Shown here one piece after another: positions 1 to 5,006 of a DNA stretch of 5,006 nucleotides. Position numbers and translations under genes: made by a program. The notes under the pieces were generated by a model. It was not told where the DNA came from. It made no database searches and saw only the letters and a list, made by a program, of their open reading frames with translations. The stretch spans positions 2,151 through 7,156 of the forward strand of contig DLND01000136.1 of the NCBI GenBank assembly GCA_002476905.1, read 5' to 3'. Position 1 is the first letter of the stretch. Every line of letters starts with the position of its first letter. Origin of the DNA: Flavobacteriales bacterium UBA7519 (GTDB taxonomy: Bacteria > Bacteroidota > Bacteroidia > Flavobacteriales > Weeksellaceae).

Positions 1-1302
1 CAAAACCGGCTGAACACCCGGCAATGGAAGCGTTGCATAAGTAGGTTTGGTAGGTGTAGCAAATGGAATTGGTGAAATCAGGATTCCGCCAGTTTCGGTT
101 TGCCACCAAGTATCTACGATGGGGCATTTCTTCTTTCCAACGTGGTCATTGTACCAATGCCAAGCCTCATCATTAATAGGTTCTCCAACGGAACCAATCA
201 CTTTCAAAGAACTAAGGTCGTGCTTCTCCACCCATTCCACGCTTTCTTTTGCCAAAGAACGGATAGCTGTGGGAGCGGTGTAGAATTGAGTCACTTTATG
301 TTTCTCAATCACTTCCCAGAATCTTCCTGCATCAGGAAAAGTCGGTATCCCTTCGAAGATAACAGTCGTAGCACCATTCAATAACGGACCGTATAAAATA
401 TACGAATGTCCCGTAATCCAACCGATATCTGCTGTACACCAATAGATGTCATTTTCTTTGTAATTGAACACATTTTTAAAAGTATATGCTGTGTACACCA
501 TGTAGCCTGCGCAGGTGTGAAGCATTCCTTTCGGTTTTCCTGTTGAACCTGAAGTATAAAGAATGAACAAAGGATCTTCCGCATCCATTATCACGGTCAC
601 GAAATCTGTGGAAGCTTTATCATAATAGTCTGACATCCAGTAATCTCGGCCTTCTTTCATCTTCACATCATTATTAGTTCTTTTAACCACCAAGACATTT
701 TCTACAGTTGGTGTTTTTTCCAAAGCTTCATCCACAATGCTTTTTAGGTCAAGGACTTTGTTTCCTCTGTAACTTCCGTCTGAAGTGATGACCATTTTAG
801 CGCCACAATCATTCACTCTAGAAGCAACGGCTGAAGCTGAAAACCCAGCGAATATCACGGAATGTACAGCGCCTAACTTAGCACAAGCCAGCATTGTTAC
901 CGCCAATTCAGGAATCATTGGAAGGTAGATGCAGACTCTGTCGCCTTTCTCAACGCCCATTTCGCGTAGAACGTTGGCAGTTTTATTTACTCTTTCGTAG
1001 AGTTCACTGAAGCTGATATGTTGAGCTTCTTCTTTCGGGTCATTGGGTTCCCAGATGATAGCGGTTTTGTCGCCTCTTACGGAAAGATGTCTGTCCAGAC
1101 AGTTTTTGGTAATGTTCAGTTTTGCATTTTTGAACCATTTGATGTTGGCTTCCTCCATATTGTAATCCACGACCTTGGACCAACGCTGGTACCACACAAA
1201 ATTCTCATCCGCAATCTTGTCCCAAAACTTCTTTGGATTTTTAATGGACTTCTTATACTCCTTGAAATAATCCTGTAAATTCTGAATGTGATAATTTCTC
1301 AT
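1..1302 (-). CDS. acs: Acetyl-CoA synthetase (acetate--CoA ligase, AMP-forming), C-terminus beyond window
   Basis: Cytosolic enzyme of the ANL adenylate-forming superfamily that activates acetate with ATP and CoA to acetyl-CoA through acetyl-AMP. The frame is open for 434 codons from ATG at 1302-1300 to the window edge; family members have about 630-655 residues, so roughly the last third, including the small C-terminal domain with the regulatory acetylatable lysine, is missing. The phosphate-binding loop YTSGSTGKPKG is at residues 249-259. GWITGHS is at 294-300, GSVGEP at 370-375 and DTWWQTETGG at 397-406. By constant offset to the Salmonella enzyme, the acetate pocket is I296, T297, V372 and W400; the second Trp of the WW pair limits the family to acetate-sized acids. 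The N-terminus (MRNYHIQNLQDYF) is where family members start. The gene lies 56 bases downstream of the receiver gene on the same strand, so co-transcription is plausible. No clear promoter or Shine-Dalgarno sequence is visible in that AT-rich gap. Confidence in the identity is very high. Confidence 0.97.
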   Translation of the reverse strand, partial: MRNYHIQNLQDYFKEYKKSIKNPKKFWDKIADENFVWYQRWSKVVDYNMEEANIKWFKNAKLNITKNCLDRHLSVRGDKTAIIWEPNDPKEEAQHISFSELYERVNKTANVLREMGVEKGDRVCIYLPMIPELAVTMLACAKLGAVHSVIFAGFSASAVASRVNDCGAKMVITSDGSYRGNKVLDLKSIVDEALEKTPTVENVLVVKRTNNDVKMKEGRDYWMSDYYDKASTDFVTVIMDAEDPLFILYTSGSTGKPKGMLHTCAGYMVYTAYTFKNVFNYKENDIYWCTADIGWITGHSYILYGPLLNGATTVIFEGIPTFPDAGRFWEVIEKHKVTQFYTAPTAIRSLAKESVEWVEKHDLSSLKVIGSVGEPINDEAWHWYNDHVGKKKCPIVDTWWQTETGGILISPIPFATPTKPTYATLPLPGVQPVL

Positions 1303-1358
1303 TATATTAATATTTTTAATTTTTATAAATCTTGTTTCTTTAATCTTTTCTCTTTGTT

Positions 1359-1721
1359 CTACTCAAGCATCTCATCAATCTGCTGGATCAGCTTCTTGAT
1401 AGAATACGGCTTGGTTACATAAGCATCTGCTCCTAATTCCAATCCTTTCTCGATATCTTTCGGATTAGTTTTCGCACTCAAGAAAATCACTTTGGAATGA
1501 TTGAGGTTTTCCATTGTTTTGATTTCGTTCAGTGTGCTGTATCCATCCAGATTTGGCATCATAATATCCAATAGAATGACATCTGGCGTGATCGTTTTCA
1601 GTAAGTCTAAAACTTCGGTTCCGTCTCTTGCAATGAAGACTTCGTAACCTTGCTTCCTGAAACTGTATTCCAAGGACATTAGGATTTTGTGTTCGTCGTC
1701 TGCGATTAATATTTTTTTCAT
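1359..1721 (-). CDS. Single-domain (receiver-only) response regulator
   Basis: A 120-residue CheY-like receiver. The acidic pocket is D8/D9 (ADDE), the phospho-acceptor is D52 in LLDIMMPNLDGY, the switch residue is S82 (FLSAK), the aromatic is Y101 and the conserved lysine is K104 (YVTKPYS). The protein starts directly with beta-1 (MKKILIADDE) and ends in helix alpha-5 (LIQQIDEMLE), so the receiver is complete and there is no output domain. Reading past the TAG stop at 1361-1359 gives only 11 charged residues before another stop, so this is not a frameshifted longer regulator. It is presumably phosphorylated by the symporter-kinase encoded upstream; the two would be neighbours but for the transposase between them. 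acs follows 56 bases downstream. Its effect must pass through a protein partner or another phosphotransfer step, which is inference. The 21 bases just before the start (1742-1722) are AT-rich and include TAAAAC, similar to flavobacterial translation starts. Confidence 0.95.
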   Translation of the reverse strand: MKKILIADDEHKILMSLEYSFRKQGYEVFIARDGTEVLDLLKTITPDVILLDIMMPNLDGYSTLNEIKTMENLNHSKVIFLSAKTNPKDIEKGLELGADAYVTKPYSIKKLIQQIDEMLE

Positions 1722-1742
1722 TGTTGTTTTATTTGTCTTAGC

Positions 1743-1794
1743 GAGCCACGAAGTGGCTCAATTTCCATAGCCGTAGGTGAAACCTATGGCATAA
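1743..1794 (+). repeat. Left two-hairpin REP-like unit (hairpins A and B)
   Basis: Hairpin A is GAGCCAC-GAA-GTGGCTC (1743-1759), a perfect 7-bp stem. A spacer AATTTCC leads to ATAG (1767-1770) and then hairpin B, CCGTAGGTGAAACCTATGG (1771-1789). In hairpin B a closing T-A pair leaves a GAA triloop (1779-1781), and one pair is a G-T wobble. G1770 and C1790 can add another pair. Positions 1767-1789 are an exact inverted copy of 2345-2367. In the minus-strand transcript no T-run follows either stem, so terminator function is unlikely. Confidence 0.85.
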
Positions 1795-1813
1795 TCAATA
1801 ATTTCAATTTGAA

Positions 1814-1832
1814 CAATCCGTGAAACGGGTTG
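1814..1832 (+). repeat. Left inner hairpin (hairpin C)
   Basis: CAATCCG-T-GAA-A-CGGGTTG forms an 8-bp stem with one wobble pair and a GAA triloop (1822-1824). It lies 5 bases beyond the transposase stop codon, in the 3' end of that transcript. It shares the loop and orientation of the other left-side hairpins but has a stem of its own. It is followed by AATTATCAAAAC, loosely like the AATATTAAAAAC that follows the right inner hairpin on the opposite strand. Confidence 0.65.
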
Positions 1833-1837
1833 AATTA

Positions 1838-2284
1838 TCAAAACAAATATTTCTCATCAAATTCAATTCCGTGTTCAATTAATAATTTCTTGTATTCATC
1901 TTCGAACGTTTCATTCTTATGATGTTCTTTTTGATTTTTAATGTAATTAATAATCATATCTTTTTCCCTAACCGAATATGTAAACGCCCCATAACCTTCC
2001 TGCCAGTTGGTAAACTCTGGAAATAATCCAGATTGTTTCATCCATAGACTTGTAGAAACTTTGATATCTTTTACAAAATCACTTAAGCTAATACTTGGAT
2101 GTAAATCACAGAAAATATGAATATGGTCTGGCATTCCATTAATTCTATATAATTTACATTTTTTATTTTCTAAAATTCCCCAGATGTATTTGTAAAGCTG
2201 AGATTCATTCTTTTCATTAATTGTTTGTTCTCTATGTTTAGTACCAAAAATAATCTGATAATAGATTTGTCTAAAAGTTCCCAT
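1838..2284 (-). CDS. IS200-like / REP-associated tyrosine transposase (HUH Y1 family, RAYT type)
   Basis: A 148-residue single-strand DNA transposase of the Y1_Tnp fold. The HUH metal-binding pair is H54 and H56 in NGMPDHIHIF. The presumed catalytic tyrosine is Y114 in INYIKNQKEHH (codon at 1945-1943). Q118, four residues later, matches the spacing of the nucleophile Tyr and third metal ligand Gln in IS608 TnpA. The tail FEDEYKKLLIEHGIEFDEKYLF is typical of a subgroup common in Bacteroidetes. Length and all active-site residues are intact, so it is probably functional. No TnpB/IscB partner is encoded here. Each side carries three GAA-loop hairpins in mirror orientation, as expected of a RAYT with its REP sequences; classic IS200/IS605 ends are not inverted repeats. 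The ATG at 2284-2282 fits the usual family N-terminus (FRQIYYQIIFGTKHR), preceded by an A-rich leader. Whether it moves itself or only the hairpins cannot be told from one copy. Confidence 0.93.
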   Translation of the reverse strand: MGTFRQIYYQIIFGTKHREQTINEKNESQLYKYIWGILENKKCKLYRINGMPDHIHIFCDLHPSISLSDFVKDIKVSTSLWMKQSGLFPEFTNWQEGYGAFTYSVREKDMIINYIKNQKEHHKNETFEDEYKKLLIEHGIEFDEKYLF

Positions 2285-2305
2285 TTGTGTTTTGTTTTTA
2301 ATATT

Positions 2306-2320
2306 GAACCCTTCGGGTTC
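2306..2320 (-). repeat. Right inner hairpin (hairpin C) in the transposase leader
   Basis: On the minus strand this reads GAACCC-GAA-GGGTTC, a perfect 6-bp stem with a GAA triloop closed by C-G. It ends 21 bases upstream of the transposase ATG, so it would lie in the mRNA leader if transcription enters from the kinase gene. It closely resembles the right outer hairpin (2375-2389), differing by one compensated base pair. Confidence 0.7.
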
Positions 2321-2339
2321 TGATTTTGTTGTGTTTCCG

Positions 2340-2389
2340 TTATTCCATAGGTTTCACCTACGGCTATTCAAATTGAATCCTTCGGATTC
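2340..2389 (-). repeat. Right two-hairpin REP-like unit (hairpins A and B)
   Basis: On the minus strand hairpin A is GAATCC-GAA-GGATTC (2389-2375). A spacer AATTTGA, then ATAG (2367-2364), lead to hairpin B, CCGTAGGTGAAACCTATGG (2363-2345), followed by AATAA. This is the mirror image of the left unit 1743-1794. The hairpin B module and ATAG foot are identical (23 bp), the TCAATTT and ATAA flanks are shared, and the hairpin A stem differs in sequence while keeping its pairing. It begins 7 bases after the kinase reading frame ends. Confidence 0.85.
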
Positions 2390-2396
2390 TGTTTTT

Positions 2397-5006
2397 CTAT
2401 TGTAATTTTTCACCATTATTTTTATTTAATATCATTTGAAATTCAACACCAATTTCTAAATTTCTGGCGGAAATGTTTCCTCTGTGTGCCTGCATTTTCC
2501 TACAAATTGCCAAACCCAAACCGCTTCCCAAAGGTTTTCTGATGTTCTGATTTCGCGATTGATAAAACTTATCAAATATCAAATTATCCTCGGGAATCTG
2601 TTTTCCAGTATTGAAGATTCTTATAATCAATTGTCTATCTTTTTCCTGAAACTTAGCCTGAATGGTTGCTTGTTCATCGGTAAATTTCAAAGCGTTCCCT
2701 AAAATATTCTGAAAAACCTGAATCAACCTTGCTTCATCATATTCAAATTGAGTTTTTGTTAAAAGATTAACTTCACTCAGATGAATATTCTTCTGGTGAA
2801 GAAGATGACTGATTGGGTTCAGCGCTTTCTGATAGGTTTCAAGGATATTGTTTTTGCTGATATTCAAAGCGATTTCGCCGTGTTCCAATTTGTCGAGATA
2901 AAGAATGTCATTGATGATTTCATTCAATCGGTCAGATTCTGTGATGATATTATTGAGAAATTCTCTTTTGATATCCACCGGAATATCATCATCATCAGCC
3001 AAAATTTCGCCAGCGGAACGGATGGCTGTAAGCGGAGTTCTCAATTCGTGTGCGACAGTATCCAGGAAATCGTCTTTCTGCTTGTCTTTGAAGATGAGGT
3101 TTTCATTAGCAGAACTCAATTCTTCGGATAGTTTTTTCAGCGCACGGCTTTGCTCCGTCAGTTTTTTATTTAGGCTGATATTCTCTTTCGATTCTTCGAG
3201 GATTTCTAAAACTTCTTTGAGGGAGATTTTATCTTCGTAAGTTACACCCTCAATTAGGATTTTGGCGGATGCAGTTCCGATTCTTCCAGACAAAAGATTC
3301 TCGGAAAATTTGATGAATCTAGCATCGGCAGTTTCTGTTCTTGTGTCGATGTTATATTTTAGGTTGAAGATTCTCAGTGCTTGTTCGGTTTTCTTTTCTC
3401 CAAGGAATTTGACCAAGATATTTCGGATGTCAGAAACATAAGCTTTTCCTCGCCAGATAAATGCATTCTCGTGATTCTGGATGTATTTGTCAACATCAAT
3501 ATAAATTTCAGCAAAATTCCGTTCGCGATAATCGCCTTTTTGACTGACAGAGATAATGACAAATAATGATAGATTTACTAAAATTGACCAGAAATATATC
3601 TCCGAGATACTGCCGAGGTAAGGAATATTGAAAAAGCTGAACCAGTTGTACATTTCAATCAAAAATCCTTTGAATTCCTGATTGAAAGAAAAATAATACT
3701 GCGGAATAATCAAGCCGAAATAGCAGATAATCAAACCTCCAATCAATCCGATAACTGCGCCTTTGTAACTTCCTCTTCTCCAAAAAATCGCTCCGAAAAA
3801 TGATGGCCCAAGTTGGGAAATCACAACAAAAGAAATCAATCCTACAGAATACAAACTGTTCTGTAAAATGAAGAATTTATAAAAAATAAAAGCGGTTACA
3901 ATCAAAATGAAAATACTGATTTTTCTAATATTAGTAATGTTTCTGGTATTTTTTACATCGTTATCAGACTTGAGCTTATCTAGCCAGCCATAAGGAATGA
4001 TGAGATTATTTGATAACATAATTGACAATGTAATGCTCGAAATAATTACCATCGAAATTGATGAACTTAATCCACCAAGAAAAACCAAAACTGTGATGAT
4101 TTGATTACCGAAATGTTGAGGAATTAAAATTGAATAAAATTCTGGATTCACGTTTTGTCCATCGAAAATAATCCGTCCACCCCAAGCGATTGGAAATATG
4201 AAAATATTGAAAATCAAGAGATAAAGAGGGAAAAACCAAATAGCTGTCTTCAAATGTTTTTCTTGTCGGTTTTCTACAATCGCAGTGTGAAATTGTCTCG
4301 GCAAAAGAAAAATCGCTGAAGCCGAAATCAAGCAAAGTATCATCCAATTGAAGCTTCCTTCCAATCCTGAAAATGTGTTTTTGGCTTTAAAATCTGGAAA
4401 TTTACTCGCCTTTTCATAAATATCAGAAAGTCCGTCAAATGCAAAAAATGTAACGAAAACACCTAGAACTATAAGGAAAATTAACTTCAAAAAACTTTCC
4501 AATGCTACAGCAGAAATGATTCCTAATCTTTTCTCAGATGCATCTACATAACGAGTTCCGTAATACGACGAGAAAAGGGCTAATAAAACCACTACATAAG
4601 TTGCATTATCTGTAAAAATATTCTTAGAAACTGAAGTGTTAGTAACCAAATGAAATGTTTCAGAAATCGCTTTAATCTGCAGCCCGATGTAAGGGATTAT
4701 ACCTAAAATACAGACTAAAGTGATAATCGCTCCAAACGAACGACTATTCCCGTAACGCAACGAGATAAAATCTGCAATACTGCTGACTTTATTGATTCTT
4801 GCAATCCTGATAATTTTACGATTAATATAAATCCAAGCTGGAATGATAATCATCGGTCCGACGTAAATCGGAAGATAGTCTAATCCGTCATTCACGGCAA
4901 CGCCAATACTTCCGTAATACGTCCACGCTGTACAATAAACCGCCAACGACAATGCGTAGATGTAAGGATTGTTTACCCAAATCTTGCTCTTCTTTTTTTC
5001 TGCGCG
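2397..5006 (-). CDS. SSS-type sodium/solute symporter-STAC-histidine kinase fusion (CbrA/CrbS-like), N-terminus beyond window
   Basis: Membrane sensor kinase in which a solute carrier serves as input module. The frame is open to the right edge (first visible residues RAEKKKSKIWVNNPYIYA), so the true start lies outside; TTG at 4952-4950 is an internal Leu, used below as residue 1. Residues 1-470 carry about 12 hydrophobic segments; with one more expected upstream this fits the 13-helix SLC5 fold. LSLAVYCTAWTYYGSIGVA and GGLSSSISMVIISSITLSIM are SSS-kinase signatures. Residues about 500-570 form a STAC domain (ENLLSGRIGTASAKILIEG). A coiled coil (about 585-625) leads straight into HisKA, with H635 in AHELRTP (codon 3050-3048). 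HATPase_c follows: N-box N749/N753, a variant G1 box (FNTGKQIP, Asn for the usual Asp), F-box IFDKFYQ and G2 GSGLGLAI (809-816). The PAS domain found in Pseudomonas CbrA is absent, as is a C-terminal receiver. The nearby lone receiver is the likely partner. The ligand is unknown; the acs neighbourhood suggests acetate metabolism. Confidence 0.95.
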   Translation of the reverse strand, partial: RAEKKKSKIWVNNPYIYALSLAVYCTAWTYYGSIGVAVNDGLDYLPIYVGPMIIIPAWIYINRKIIRIARINKVSSIADFISLRYGNSRSFGAIITLVCILGIIPYIGLQIKAISETFHLVTNTSVSKNIFTDNATYVVVLLALFSSYYGTRYVDASEKRLGIISAVALESFLKLIFLIVLGVFVTFFAFDGLSDIYEKASKFPDFKAKNTFSGLEGSFNWMILCLISASAIFLLPRQFHTAIVENRQEKHLKTAIWFFPLYLLIFNIFIFPIAWGGRIIFDGQNVNPEFYSILIPQHFGNQIITVLVFLGGLSSSISMVIISSITLSIMLSNNLIIPYGWLDKLKSDNDVKNTRNITNIRKISIFILIVTAFIFYKFFILQNSLYSVGLISFVVISQLGPSFFGAIFWRRGSYKGAVIGLIGGLIICYFGLIIPQYYFSFNQEFKGFLIEMYNWFSFFNIPYLGSISEIYFWSILVNLSLFVIISVSQKGDYRERNFAEIYIDVDKYIQNHENAFIWRGKAYVSDIRNILVKFLGEKKTEQALRIFNLKYNIDTRTETADARFIKFSENLLSGRIGTASAKILIEGVTYEDKISLKEVLEILEESKENISLNKKLTEQSRALKKLSEELSSANENLIFKDKQKDDFLDTVAHELRTPLTAIRSAGEILADDDDIPVDIKREFLNNIITESDRLNEIINDILYLDKLEHGEIALNISKNNILETYQKALNPISHLLHQKNIHLSEVNLLTKTQFEYDEARLIQVFQNILGNALKFTDEQATIQAKFQEKDRQLIIRIFNTGKQIPEDNLIFDKFYQSRNQNIRKPLGSGLGLAICRKMQAHRGNISARNLEIGVEFQMILNKNNGEKLQ

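Larger units (their letters stand above)
1743..2389 (-). mobile_element. Candidate RAYT/REP element: transposase gene with mirrored triple-hairpin flanks
   Basis: The proposed unit of 647 bases runs from the outermost left hairpin to the outermost right hairpin and contains the Y1 transposase. Both flanks carry the order hairpin A, hairpin B, hairpin C, gene, read inward. The outer parts (1758-1794 and 2376-2340 reverse) match at 34 of 37 positions. Only 7 bases separate the right end from the kinase stop codon and 21 bases separate the left end from the receiver start. No target duplication is evident, as expected for HUH/Y1 enzymes. The boundaries are inferred from repeat symmetry only. Confidence 0.7.

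Noticed and set aside
47..1278. Plus-strand and minus-strand short frames within the acs region
   Set aside because: They overlap the intact acs reading frame, whose motifs run without interruption from residue 1 to 434.
1303..1358. Missing output domain of the response regulator through a frameshift
   Set aside because: Read-through gives only 11 charged residues and then a stop, and acs starts right after; there is no room for a DNA-binding domain.
1743..1832. Rho-independent terminator after the transposase or before the receiver gene
   Set aside because: Several strong stems exist, but none is followed by a run of T on the minus strand, the direction of transcription. REP-like repeats explain them better.
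1743..1832. CRISPR or tandem repeat array
   Set aside because: The repeated units are few, inverted, structured and unevenly spaced, with no regular spacers.
1803..2377. Extra inverted repeat TTCAATTTGAA (1803-1813) and TTCAAATTGAA (2367-2377)
   Set aside because: It is short, AT-rich and nearly self-palindromic. It lies on the inner side of hairpin B on the left but the outer side on the right, so it does not follow the mirror symmetry and may be chance.
2590..2625. Degenerate kinase because the G1 box has Asn in place of Asp (FNTGKQIP)
   Set aside because: An N-x-G form of this box is common among working histidine kinases, and the H, N, F and G2 boxes are all intact.
2484..3566. Plus-strand open frames of 61-116 codons opposite the kinase
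   Set aside because: They lie antisense to a well-conserved coding region, show no recognisable domain, and are expected by chance in such sequence.
4950..4952. TTG start codon for the symporter-kinase
   Set aside because: The frame continues upstream to the window edge with residues typical of the family (NNPYIYA before LSLAVYCTAWTYYG), so this TTG is an internal leucine.

Overview
The window most likely comes from a member of the Bacteroidota, class Flavobacteriia, probably near Chryseobacterium or its relatives. This rests on protein style, low GC content, AT-rich starts without a clear Shine-Dalgarno sequence, and the combination of genes. No database was searched. All four genes lie on the minus strand, so transcription runs from high to low coordinates. 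No stretch over 300 bases lacks a gene; the longest gaps (1722-1837 and 2285-2396) are filled by structured repeats.

In transcription order: (1) 5006-2397, a large sensor histidine kinase fused to a sodium/solute symporter (SSS/SLC5) domain through a STAC domain; its N-terminus is outside the window. (2) 2284-1838, a small HUH/Y1 transposase of the IS200-like, REP-associated (RAYT) type. (3) 1721-1359, a receiver-only response regulator. (4) 1302-1, acetyl-CoA synthetase (acs), whose C-terminal third runs off the left edge.

The kinase, receiver and acs resemble the gammaproteobacterial CrbS/CrbR 'acetate switch', in which an SSS-type histidine kinase and its regulator control acs. The likely logic is sensing of acetate or a related metabolite at the membrane, phosphotransfer to the receiver, and adjustment of acetate activation. 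Unlike CrbR, this receiver has no DNA-binding domain, so the output step is not visible here.

The most unusual structure surrounds the transposase gene. Six short hairpins, three on each side, all close on a GAA triloop. The GAA strand is + on the left and - on the right, so the two sides are mirror images. The outer two hairpins of each side form a repeated unit (1743-1794 and 2389-2340) containing a perfect 23-bp inverted repeat. That repeat has a conserved ATAG at the 5' foot of its hairpin, recalling the GTAG foot of enterobacterial REP sequences. The package (1743-2389) sits between kinase and receiver; without it these genes would be only 28 bases apart, so it looks like an insertion into an existing operon.
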